Below are positions 26,565 through 35,349 of a stretch of DNA of 64,000 nucleotides, one piece after another. This DNA is from UBA4802 sp964509195. GTDB taxonomy: Bacteria > Spirochaetota > UBA4802 > UB4802. Position 1 is the stretch's first letter; every line of letters starts with the position of its first letter. Made by a program: the position numbers and the translations under genes. The stretch is taken from assembly GCA_964509195.1 (NCBI GenBank), contig CAZDWJ010000002.1, positions 186,001 through 250,000 of the forward strand. The letters are read 5' to 3'. The notes under the pieces were generated by a model that saw only the letters and a list, made by a program, of their open reading frames with translations, was not told where the DNA came from and did no database searches.

Positions 26565-27187
26565 TGCTGTGTTAACTCACCTAATATTCTTTGAAGGTAT
26601 TGAATTATAATCTGCTGTTTTTCCTGTTCTGTTAACGTTGGTGAAGCAGTTTCACCTTCTTTCAGTGGTTGACGAATAATTTGAACACCTTCCTTCACAC
26701 CCTGTATCTGTAACGCTAAATTTGCGATATCACTTGAATTAATAGTACCGCCCTTTATTGATGCGGGATTAACAATCCCAGTAACATTAAACACAGTTGT
26801 AACACCACTAAATGAAAATGTTTTTGTGCCCGCAATTCTGAAATTGCCATTGTCAAGGCGTTGCTGCACTGTAGCTGCAATGTAAAGCGTAATATTTCCG
26901 CGATGCTGTAGATTTGTGCTATTATTTTTTGTTGCCTTTTTATTTGCATTCACCTGAGGCAGAAATGGTGTGATATTACCATCAGGAGTTGACGTAACGG
27001 TAAATGCATCGTTATTTACCAGCGTCAGTGTAAACCGCATCTGCGAAATATCAGTGATAGCTACGGTAAAAATATCACCCACCTTGATCGTATCCTGAGC
27101 AGTATAAATATTTTTGTCTTTCCATATAGTGTCAGCATACAGTGCGGGAACAATTATCAAAGCTATTGTCAAAAAAAATTTTTTCAT
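26561..27187 (-). CDS. flgH: Flagellar L-ring protein FlgH, without lipobox
   Basis: A 208-residue protein with signal MKKFFLTIALIIVPALYADT. The outer-membrane ring motif NFRIAGTKTF and the stretch NVTGIVNPASIKGGTINSSDIANLALQI identify FlgH. Enterobacterial FlgH is a lipoprotein, but here no cysteine follows the signal sequence, so it should be cleaved as a plain secreted protein. ATG 27187 is preferred over an upstream GTG. A glutamine-rich C-terminal tail (about 20 residues) is extra. It lies between flgA and flgI. Confidence 0.88.
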   Translation of the reverse strand: MKKFFLTIALIIVPALYADTIWKDKNIYTAQDTIKVGDIFTVAITDISQMRFTLTLVNNDAFTVTSTPDGNITPFLPQVNANKKATKNNSTNLQHRGNITLYIAATVQQRLDNGNFRIAGTKTFSFSGVTTVFNVTGIVNPASIKGGTINSSDIANLALQIQGVKEGVQIIRQPLKEGETASPTLTEQEKQQIIIQYLQRILGELTQQ

Positions 27188-27705
27188 AGAAAACACTCTA
27201 CACCATTGTTGACAATTTTGCCTGTGACTATTTTACCATTCTGTAATGAAATTTTAATTTCATCACCAGTTTTACCGCTTTGCAATGCTTTTCCGATAGT
27301 CTCTATTATGATTGATTTTTTAATTAACTTAACCGTGATAAAATCACCTTTGTTAATGCTTAATTCATCTATTATGGGCGATAGCTCCTTAAAGGAACTA
27401 TCGGTTGTATAAACTTCAGGTTGTATCAGCCTGACAGCACTTCCGTGAACAACAACCACTCCACTAACTACATTTTTAAGCGATTGATACACTTCATTTC
27501 TAGTTATGTAACCGTCTTTTATAGCATCTGAAGATATATTTAACTTTTTTACTGATCCAGCTTCATCACCATCTACAAGTGCAATATCTTCAACAGTTAC
27601 TATCTCTTTTGCTGTAACATTTGATTTTAAATATACAACTACATCAGCGCATAGCATCACAGGGAATATAAGTATAATAGTAATAAGTAAAAATAATCTA
27701 TTCAT
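27184..27705 (-). CDS. flgA: FlgA-like P-ring chaperone
   Basis: A 173-residue periplasmic protein with a signal peptide (MNRLFLLITIILIFPVMLCA) and an SAF-like C-terminal domain (FITVKLIKKSIIIETIGKA, GDEIKISLQNGKIVTGKIVN). FlgA helps FlgI form the P-ring. The length is short for the family, with only one pre-SAF region. The ATG overlaps the flgG stop (TAATGA). Its coding region contains the paired GCGATAG hairpin at 27378-27404. Confidence 0.82.
   Translation of the reverse strand: MNRLFLLITIILIFPVMLCADVVVYLKSNVTAKEIVTVEDIALVDGDEAGSVKKLNISSDAIKDGYITRNEVYQSLKNVVSGVVVVHGSAVRLIQPEVYTTDSSFKELSPIIDELSINKGDFITVKLIKKSIIIETIGKALQSGKTGDEIKISLQNGKIVTGKIVNNGVECFL
27378..27404. repeat. Inverted pair of the GCGATAG word inside flgA
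   Basis: CGATAGCTCCTT (27379-27390) and AAGGAACTATCG (27392-27403) face each other across a single base, forming a 12-bp hairpin with one wobble-type mismatch. Both arms are copies of the over-represented GCGATAGYTCC word. Confidence 0.6.
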
Positions 27706-28499
27706 TATCGTTTCAATCCAATTGCAGTTCCTAACATTGAATCAGATGTCTGAATGGCTTTTGAATTAATTTCATACGCACGCTGCGCTACAATCATATT
27801 AACCATCTCTTCAACAACCTTCACATTGGACATTTCAAGAAAGCCTTGATGTGTCCTTGCCATCCCGTCAATTCCCGGAGGACCAGCTATCTCTTCGCCA
27901 GAAGCTGGTGTTGTTTTGTATAAATTTCCACCAATATTCTGTAAACCTGCAGGGTTGACAAATCGTGCAATTTCCAGCTGGCCTACTTCAATTGGATCAT
28001 CATCACCAACTATTTTTACGGTAATTCTCCCATCCTGACTGATAGATAATGTTTCCATAATAAAATTTTCTGGTAAAATAATTGGAGGTTCTAGCAAATA
28101 TCCATTTGAAGTGACTATTTGTCTGTTAGAATCTATTTTAAATGAACCGTCACGTGTATATGCAATTGTTCCATCATATAATTGTACTTTGAAAAAACCT
28201 TCACCTTCAAGCGCAATATCAAGTTTGTTGCCGGTTGCTTGCAAACTTCCCTGGTCAAACAGTTTCTGTGTTGCTGCAACCTTTACACCATGCCCCACCT
28301 GGATTCCGGTTGGGACTTCGCTTATTTCAGTTGCTGGTGTACCAGCCATAAGGACGGTTTGGTAAATTAAATCTTCAAATTCGGCCCTGAGCTTTTTAAA
28401 TCCAGTTGTATTAACATTGGACAAATTATTGGATATTGTATCTATATTAAATTGCTGTCCTATCATCCCTGATGCAGCAGTCCACAATGAACGCATCAT
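27705..28499 (-). CDS. flgG: Flagellar distal rod protein FlgG
   Basis: A 264-residue rod protein. ATG 28499 has GAGGTG 5 bases upstream; the open frame to 28514 starts inside that region. N-terminal SLWTAASGMIGQQFNIDTIS and SNNLSNVNTTGFKKLRAEFE and C-terminal VEEMVNMIVAQRAYEINSKA are the heptad regions of axial rod proteins, and the length fits FlgG rather than FlgF or FlgE. No flgF is next to it. It is the first gene of the flgG-flgA-flgH-flgI-flgJ run, all overlapping or nearly so. Confidence 0.93.
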   Translation of the reverse strand: MMRSLWTAASGMIGQQFNIDTISNNLSNVNTTGFKKLRAEFEDLIYQTVLMAGTPATEISEVPTGIQVGHGVKVAATQKLFDQGSLQATGNKLDIALEGEGFFKVQLYDGTIAYTRDGSFKIDSNRQIVTSNGYLLEPPIILPENFIMETLSISQDGRITVKIVGDDDPIEVGQLEIARFVNPAGLQNIGGNLYKTTPASGEEIAGPPGIDGMARTHQGFLEMSNVKVVEEMVNMIVAQRAYEINSKAIQTSDSMLGTAIGLKR

Positions 28500-28577
28500 A
28501 CCAACACCTCGCAATAATAAAATAATGTACTTTTATGTTCTTTTCGGCATATTTATCATATTGCTTGACATAAATGA

Positions 28578-28606
28578 TTGACAAATGAGATATAAAAGGA
28601 TAATAG
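28578..28606 (+). promoter_or_regulatory. Promoter of the MORN-repeat lipoprotein gene
   Basis: TTGACA (28578-28583) and TAATAG (28601-28606) with a 17-base spacer, reading toward 28683. A second TTGACA lies at 28565-28570. Confidence 0.5.
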
Positions 28607-28682
28607 CGTAGAATATATAGACAATTATTTGTAACTTTTAATACATAAAACATACTACAATAAAAAAATATAGGAGAATAAT

Positions 28683-30005
28683 ATGAAGTTTAAAAAAGTA
28701 TTGGCGTTATTAACTATTGCAATCATTTTAGCTGCTTGTTCAAGTTCTGATAAAAAGCAATCTATTCAAACACAGACACAAACAACAAAAAATGGGCCAG
28801 GAAAGATTTACTGGGACGATAAATCGTTAAAAGGTGAAGGTAACTTCACTAATGGCGTCAAAACCGGTAAATGGATCTTATACCACAAAGGAACGGGTGA
28901 AAAATTGGCCGAAGGTGAATATGCTGATGATAAGCAGCAGGGGTTCTGGACTTATTACCATAAAAATGGTGCAAAGAGTTTGGAGGGTAAATTTGATCAG
29001 GATCAGAAAATCGGTGAATGGATTGCGTATTATCCTGAAGGCCCTGTTATGTGGAAAGCTACCTATGTAGTTAAGGAAAAGACTGAAAGTGGTTTTACAA
29101 TGAAAGTTGGTAGTATTGAGGGTACAAAAACGTGGTTTTATCAATCAGGAAGAATATGGAAGGAAGAACAGTATATTAATGGTGAACAAACCGGAAGAAG
29201 CCAGGAATACTATGAAAACGGCAATCCAAAGATAATTGCCTGGTATAAGGCAGGTCAGTTAGATGGGCAATGTAATAAATGGTACGAAAATGGTAAAAAG
29301 TTAGAGGAAGGTACATACAGAGAAAATAAGAAAAATGGGAATTTTAAATTTTACTTTGACAATGGCCAGGTTACTGCTACGGGAAGTTTTATAATGGATA
29401 AACCGGAAGGTGACTGGAAATTCTATTCAAAGGAAGGTTTGTTACAGAAAGAAGGTAAGTATAAAGATGGTAAGGAAATTGGATTATGGAATTTCTATAT
29501 GTATCCTACACGAGTACAGAGAATTAAAATAATGGAACTTCCTTTACAGGGTGGGATGATTGATAACACCAATGAAAATGCTAAGTTATATGATGAAAAG
29601 GGACAACTTATTGGTTTTGGCCAGCTCACCGGAATACCTAAAGGTATTTACACAATATTGAAAGATGGAAAACCTACAGGTGAAATGTCATCTTCTTCTG
29701 TACCTAATGATGATCTTAAAGAAAAGATAGCATATGTGTGGACTGGTAAATGGGAAACACCAAAAAAGAATGGAAAATGGACTGAATATTTTCCTGGAAC
29801 AAAAACTGTCAAATCAGAAGGAACATATTTAATGGATAAACTCAATGGTCCATATAAAGAGTATTATCCAAACGGAAAACTTAAATCTGAAGGTGAATAT
29901 CTAAATGCAAAGATGAATGGCGAATGGAAAATCTACAAAGCTGATGGTTCAATTGATGATGCACAATCAGGTAAGTATATGCTGGGCAAAAAAATGAATT
30001 TTTAG
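28683..30005 (+). CDS. Outer-membrane-type lipoprotein with MORN-2 (YwqK-like) repeats
   Basis: A 440-residue protein. The signal MKFKKVLALLTIAIILAAC ends in a lipobox, with Cys19 as the first mature residue. The rest is built of about a dozen repeats of the form G-x-W-x-x-Y-x-x-N-G-x-x-x-x-E-G, with examples GKWILYHKGTGEKLAEGEY and GFWTYYHKNGAKSLEGKF. Such repeats form beta-hairpin stacks and are common in spirochaete and Bacteroidetes surface lipoproteins. The function is unknown; binding to membrane or cell wall is possible. It ends before a strong terminator and has its own promoter, so it is probably a single-gene unit. Confidence 0.85.
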   Translation: MKFKKVLALLTIAIILAACSSSDKKQSIQTQTQTTKNGPGKIYWDDKSLKGEGNFTNGVKTGKWILYHKGTGEKLAEGEYADDKQQGFWTYYHKNGAKSLEGKFDQDQKIGEWIAYYPEGPVMWKATYVVKEKTESGFTMKVGSIEGTKTWFYQSGRIWKEEQYINGEQTGRSQEYYENGNPKIIAWYKAGQLDGQCNKWYENGKKLEEGTYRENKKNGNFKFYFDNGQVTATGSFIMDKPEGDWKFYSKEGLLQKEGKYKDGKEIGLWNFYMYPTRVQRIKIMELPLQGGMIDNTNENAKLYDEKGQLIGFGQLTGIPKGIYTILKDGKPTGEMSSSSVPNDDLKEKIAYVWTGKWETPKKNGKWTEYFPGTKTVKSEGTYLMDKLNGPYKEYYPNGKLKSEGEYLNAKMNGEWKIYKADGSIDDAQSGKYMLGKKMNF

Positions 30006-30077
30006 TAAAGGTTATATAAACACGAGCATGTAAACTGTAATTTTTCATTAATTTTGTAAATTTTGAAATAATACAAT

Positions 30078-30102
30078 AAAAGGGGCAAATGCCCCTTTTA
30101 TT
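30078..30102. terminator. Bidirectional rho-independent terminator
   Basis: AAAAGGGGC (30078-30086), loop AAAT, GCCCCTTTT (30091-30099), then more Ts. It serves the rightward lipoprotein gene and the leftward histidine kinase gene, whose stop lies in the T-run. Confidence 0.88.
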
Positions 30103-33100
30103 TTTTATCTAAAATGTTACGTAATTTTTTAGCTAAATCCAGCATGGAAAAAGGTTTTTGTAAAAAATTAGTGTCTTTATTGATGATGTGTTCATGAAGC
30201 ATTATATCAGTATAACCAGACATAAATATACAATGTATGTCAGGTTTTATTTGTTTAATCGTTTGATAAAGTTCAACCCCATTCATCTGTGGCATCACCA
30301 GATCGGTAAGTAATACATCAATATCTTTACCTTTGGCTTTCATTATATCTATAGCTGCAGATGGTGAATTAGCTGTAATTACTTTATATTGTAAACGCTC
30401 CAGCATCAAATGAATCATTTTTAAAAGAGATTCTTCATCTTCAACAACAAGCAAGGTTTCTCCCTTCCCAAGAGGTTTTTCAGCAGTTATTGTTTCTCTG
30501 GTGAACTCTTCTTTAGAAGCATATCGTGGAAAATATAATTTGAAAGTACTGCCAATTCCCTTTTCGCTATACACGTTAATAAACCCATTATTTTGTTTTA
30601 CTATACCATAAACTGTTGATAAACCTAAACCAGTACCCTTGCCTACTTCTTTTGTTGTGAAAAATGGATCAAATATTTTATCAATAATTTCCTTGTCTAT
30701 GCCACAGCCGTTGTCACTTACTGAAAGCATTACATATTCACCTGGCAAGCAATCAGGAATATCACTACAGTAGGCATCATCAAGAATTATATTTTGCGTA
30801 CTGATGGTAATATTACCATTTACACTAATTGCATCACGGGCATTTATACATAAATTTGCAACTATCTGATTAATTTGAGTAGGATCAATTAAAACATTCC
30901 ATAAATCTTCCTGTGGATTCCATCGCAGGTCGATATTTTCGCCAATCAAACGGCGTAACATTTTAAGCATATTTTCTATGACTGTATTAATATTTGTAAT
31001 CTTTGGTTCGGTAATTTGCTTGCGCGCAAATGTTAAAAGTTGTTTTGTTACCTCAGAAGATCGTATAGCTGCATTTATTATTTCATGTAAATGTACTTCT
31101 ACATCATTTTTACTATCAATCTGCATCAATGCTAATTGCGCATTGCCTAGTATCACCTCAAGCATATTGTTATAATCATGCGCAACACCTCCAGCAAGCC
31201 GCCCTATAGATTCTAATTTTTGTGCTTGCAGTAGCTGTTCTTTTAATCTATCTCTTTCTTCTTCCGCTTTTTTTTGCTCAGTAATATCGATATAAATAGT
31301 TGCAACATATGCTGGGTTATTTTCACCATCGTGAATCACAAATCGGTTTGCCATCCACCATTTAATACCTACCTTATGATGAAGCGAAATTATAGATGGT
31401 TCTGTTTTTACCTTTTCTATTGCTTCTTTATCTCCGTTTAGCAATTTTTTAGCATCTTCTTCAGGGAAAACATCGTAAGGTGTTTTGCCAAGCCAGTCTT
31501 CCTTTTTTAGTCCCATTACCTTTTCCCATTCATCATTTAAGTAAATATATCTTCCCTGCGTATCCCGTATAACGATAACCAGAGGTAGATTTTTCATGAA
31601 TAACGTAAATTTTTCTTCTGATTCTTTTATTTTTTTTTCTGCAAGTTTGATATCGGTAATATCCTTAAATACTGTGGCAAACTGGTCTTTTTGTGGTGAA
31701 AACACTGATATAATAAAATATTTATCCATTGGTTTATAATATGATTCAAATACTGTTGAAATTCCTGTTATTGCTACTTCTTTATATATATCAAAAAAAG
31801 GAGGTTCAGTTGTACTATACACTTCGGTAGATAGTTTTCCTACAACATCTTCTTTTTTCAATGATAGTATTTGTTCATATTGTGGGTTTACATCAATTAT
31901 ACGGTAATTAACAGGTTTATTGTTTTCATATACTAGTTCATGAATGCAAATACCATCATTTGAATGTAAAAAGAGATTCTTAAATCGTTCTTCACTTATT
32001 CTAATAAGTTCTTCACTTCTTTTCCTTTCTGTAATATCATGTGCTATTGCATAGGTTATCCCTAAAGATGGAATTGGATGTGAATTCCAGTCTAACCACC
32101 GGTAAGTCCCATCTTTGCAACGATATCGGTTTTCAAATGTGATAACATCATTGCCTTTAAGCAGCTCGTTTTGTATTACCATTAATGTTTTCTCAATATC
32201 ATCAGGATGTATAAACTCTATAAATGATTGTGATAAAAGCTCTTCCTGAGTATAACCTAGCACTTTTTCAAAAGCGGGGTTTACCAATAAAAATGTTGCT
32301 GTCTTTAAATCTGCGATACAAGCCAAATCGTTACTTAAAAGTATTAAGTTTTTATACGATTCCTCTTTTTCTTTATGTAGCTGAATTTCGTAAACCATTT
32401 CAGCTAATATTGCAACCTTACTTATATCTATGGGAGAATAATCTTTTGAGTTTGTTCCAATCCCTAAAATAGCAACTAATCTATTATTAATAAAGACGGG
32501 AGTGAATAATTCTCGTAATGGTTTTGCCGTATATGAAGATTTGCAACTAAAATATTTTGATTCGGTATTGTGGATTATCGTATTCTTGGTTTCAGTACAT
32601 TCATTCCATAGTTGTATGTAGTCAATTTCACAGTCTATGGTATTATCCATGCAATAAGTATTCAGCGAGTCTGGTAATAGGGAAATAGATAATTCACCAG
32701 TTTTATTGTAATAGAATTTATAACATACAAAGCAACTTGTCTGGCTATCAGTGATATCTGCAATTGTTTTCAACGCATACTGAATAAAATCATCCTTTGT
32801 GTGCTTTAATGAATAGTTGATAAAACGAATTCTGATTTCGGATAAAAGGTGAAAAAAACTTTCTTTGGTTCTATCCTGAATAATAAGAACAGTTCCTAAA
32901 ATATTTCCATTATTATTTTTTATAAGTGTACCTTTAAAATCAATAGGAATCACAGTATTATTTCTTGATAAAAGAATACTTGTGCGATAATCGCCATGAA
33001 ATGAGCCTTTGATTATAGATTGAAAGATATCATCTTCAGAAAGTAATAAATTTTTATTGATAATATTTACAACATCACCAATATATCTTCCTTTAGCGTC

Positions 33101-34267
33101 CTGGTACTGCCACCCTATTAATAACTCAGCTATGTGGTTAAATATCTCAATGTTGCCATGGTTATCTGTTACTATAATAGCATCGCCTATAGATTCAAGA
33201 ATGAGTTTATACTGAAAATATTGTTTTAGTTGATCTTCTTGAATTAGCGATAGTTTCTGATAAAAAAGTTTCTCATTATTCTTTGTGTATATTATGACAA
33301 AACCTATAAGTCCACCAATCATAAAAATAATGATAGTAGATGCTAATAGAACTATTATGTACCATTGTCTGTACAATACTGAGCGGTTTTGCTTTGATAC
33401 TATCACCCATGGTATTCCGGAAATGCTTTCAGCATAGGACAAAACTGTATTGCCATAAAAATCTATACCAGTGGAAAATCTTGTTTCAGCAAACAAATGT
33501 TTATAAATACAATTATCTTCTTCAACAAAATCAATAGAAATATTAAAGGATTTTGGCAAATTGCGTTTGTTATTAAACGGATAAATATGTTTACTTCGTT
33601 TCTCAATAAGATATGTTTCTGCTGATATGTCATTGCCTGTCCATTGAGACAAAATAGGAAATATGCTATCCTTTACATCTGAAATGCAGATAATGTAAAA
33701 TGATGGATTTGATAAATCAGAAAACATTATAGGTGAAATGACACAAATATGAAATACTGTTTTGTCAATATCATAGTGAAGATCAGAAACGAGTGTCTTT
33801 TTATTCACTGTACATTCATGTAGGTAGAACAATTCATTTTCATTTAAAGAAGATATAGTATTGTAAATAGAAAAAATAATCTTATAATGTTTGTTAACGA
33901 TGAGTATTTCTTTAATATCATTATTTTTTGAGTAGAATTCCAAAAATTGTCGTAAGTTATTATAATTATGAGTGTTAGTATTATTTATGTAAGAAAAAAA
34001 TAAATATTTAAAATATTCAGTGTTAATAAGAAGATGTATATCGTCCATCTGATCTTTTATCCATGAGTCAATGGCATACTTTTTTATGATAGTTAAACTG
34101 GATAATTTATTGTAGGCATTATTCTTTATTGAGTGAAATTGAAAGTACAGCAATGTTGCACTTGATAAAAAAATTAAGAATAAAATACTACAAAGAGTAA
34201 ACTTTACCTTTAATGGAAGGACAGATAAATTAGCTATCTTTGATAGCCGCTTTAACAGATATTGCAT
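30098..34267 (-). CDS. Hybrid sensor histidine kinase with extracellular sensor, PAS and GAF domains and a receiver
   Basis: A 1389-residue protein. Order of parts: membrane segment (about 20-42), extracellular Cache-like sensor (about 43-300), second membrane segment (about 304-328), PAS (about 355-460), GAF-like (about 480-630), three more PAS domains (about 645-1000; the motif GYTQEELLSQSFIEFIHPDD is clear), HisKA with the phospho-acceptor His in GGVAHDYNNML, HATPase with DNGCGIDKEI, FDPFFTTKEVGKGTGLGLST, and a C-terminal receiver with Asp in LLTDLVMPQMNG and Lys in LQKPF. No partner response regulator gene lies beside it, so the attached receiver may pass phosphate to an unlinked protein. 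The signal is unknown. Confidence 0.9.
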   Translation of the reverse strand: MQYLLKRLSKIANLSVLPLKVKFTLCSILFLIFLSSATLLYFQFHSIKNNAYNKLSSLTIIKKYAIDSWIKDQMDDIHLLINTEYFKYLFFSYINNTNTHNYNNLRQFLEFYSKNNDIKEILIVNKHYKIIFSIYNTISSLNENELFYLHECTVNKKTLVSDLHYDIDKTVFHICVISPIMFSDLSNPSFYIICISDVKDSIFPILSQWTGNDISAETYLIEKRSKHIYPFNNKRNLPKSFNISIDFVEEDNCIYKHLFAETRFSTGIDFYGNTVLSYAESISGIPWVIVSKQNRSVLYRQWYIIVLLASTIIIFMIGGLIGFVIIYTKNNEKLFYQKLSLIQEDQLKQYFQYKLILESIGDAIIVTDNHGNIEIFNHIAELLIGWQYQDAKGRYIGDVVNIINKNLLLSEDDIFQSIIKGSFHGDYRTSILLSRNNTVIPIDFKGTLIKNNNGNILGTVLIIQDRTKESFFHLLSEIRIRFINYSLKHTKDDFIQYALKTIADITDSQTSCFVCYKFYYNKTGELSISLLPDSLNTYCMDNTIDCEIDYIQLWNECTETKNTIIHNTESKYFSCKSSYTAKPLRELFTPVFINNRLVAILGIGTNSKDYSPIDISKVAILAEMVYEIQLHKEKEESYKNLILLSNDLACIADLKTATFLLVNPAFEKVLGYTQEELLSQSFIEFIHPDDIEKTLMVIQNELLKGNDVITFENRYRCKDGTYRWLDWNSHPIPSLGITYAIAHDITERKRSEELIRISEERFKNLFLHSNDGICIHELVYENNKPVNYRIIDVNPQYEQILSLKKEDVVGKLSTEVYSTTEPPFFDIYKEVAITGISTVFESYYKPMDKYFIISVFSPQKDQFATVFKDITDIKLAEKKIKESEEKFTLFMKNLPLVIVIRDTQGRYIYLNDEWEKVMGLKKEDWLGKTPYDVFPEEDAKKLLNGDKEAIEKVKTEPSIISLHHKVGIKWWMANRFVIHDGENNPAYVATIYIDITEQKKAEEERDRLKEQLLQAQKLESIGRLAGGVAHDYNNMLEVILGNAQLALMQIDSKNDVEVHLHEIINAAIRSSEVTKQLLTFARKQITEPKITNINTVIENMLKMLRRLIGENIDLRWNPQEDLWNVLIDPTQINQIVANLCINARDAISVNGNITISTQNIILDDAYCSDIPDCLPGEYVMLSVSDNGCGIDKEIIDKIFDPFFTTKEVGKGTGLGLSTVYGIVKQNNGFINVYSEKGIGSTFKLYFPRYASKEEFTRETITAEKPLGKGETLLVVEDEESLLKMIHLMLERLQYKVITANSPSAAIDIMKAKGKDIDVLLTDLVMPQMNGVELYQTIKQIKPDIHCIFMSGYTDIMLHEHIINKDTNFLQKPFSMLDLAKKLRNILDKK

Positions 34268-34531
34268 TATGCACCGTTAATTAATAGATAATTAGCTAAG
34301 TACAATATGACACTAATTTCCGCATTATTACCTATGCCTATAATAGTGCTTTGTAATTATAAAGCAAAAACATTACTAATAATAGTACTATAAGATTTAA
34401 CAAAGTCAAACATAAAATATTTTTTGTAATATACGAAGATAGTATCAACGTATTATTTATTGGTAATACTGTGGTGATTGGAATTTCTTACGGATGAAAG
34501 TGTGAATGAAGCTAATTTTTGTAAAAAAAGT

Positions 34532-35341
34532 TTACTTAAAATATTGTACAGCATTTTTAAAAATTTGCAATCCTTCACCAAATTCAGGCACATCTTTATT
34601 ATTTCTTCTATACTCTTCTCGTAAATAGGTCCAGTTATCACGTTGCATAAAATAAATGTGTCTTTCTGGATGTGGCATCATTCCCATAATCCTGCCGGTT
34701 TTATCACAAATAGCTGCAATATCCAACATCGAACCGTTTGGATTGAAAGGAAATTGTCCCTGAGCCAGTGTTTTATCTGGTTTTATATACTGCATAATGA
34801 TTTGATTATTTGTTATTAGCGAATCAATAATGTGCTGTGGTGCTATGAAATTTCCTTCGCCATGAGCTACTGGAATATGCAGCGTTTCAATTCCTTTTGT
34901 AAACACACAGTGTGAGTTTGGATTTATTTTTAAATCAATCCAACGGCATTGGAATCTGAATGTTGCATTATGTTCAAGAGAAACCTCAACAGTGCCTATT
35001 GGCGCTGTTGATGCAGGAACTAATCCTAAATTAACCATAACCTGAAAGCCATTACAGATACCTAACATTAATGTGTCGCGCTCAATAAAAGTCAGTATTT
35101 CATCTAGTAAATTATTTTTTATTTTATTGGCAAGAGCTTTCCCACTACCAGTATCATCACCATAGGAAAATCCACCTGGGAATGCAAATATCTGAAAATT
35201 TTTTAAAATAGATTTGTTATCTATGATGTCATTTATATGGATAATTTTGGCATCAGCTCCTGCTTTTTCAAACGAAAAACATGTTTCTTCATCACAATTA
35301 ATTCCGTATCCTGTTACTATTAAGGCTTTTGTTTTTGCCAT
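34532..35341 (-). CDS. purQ: Phosphoribosylformylglycinamidine synthase, glutaminase subunit PurQ
   Basis: A 269-residue class I glutamine amidotransferase that supplies ammonia to PurL in purine synthesis. The nucleophile Cys is in LGICNGFQVM, and the His and Glu are in MMPHPERH. FPGGFSYGDD is typical of PurQ. GAGGAACTC precedes the ATG, which lies 8 bases after the purL stop. It is the second gene of a purL-purQ operon. Confidence 0.93.
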   Translation of the reverse strand: MAKTKALIVTGYGINCDEETCFSFEKAGADAKIIHINDIIDNKSILKNFQIFAFPGGFSYGDDTGSGKALANKIKNNLLDEILTFIERDTLMLGICNGFQVMVNLGLVPASTAPIGTVEVSLEHNATFRFQCRWIDLKINPNSHCVFTKGIETLHIPVAHGEGNFIAPQHIIDSLITNNQIIMQYIKPDKTLAQGQFPFNPNGSMLDIAAICDKTGRIMGMMPHPERHIYFMQRDNWTYLREEYRRNNKDVPEFGEGLQIFKNAVQYFK

Positions 35342-35349
35342 GAGTTCCT

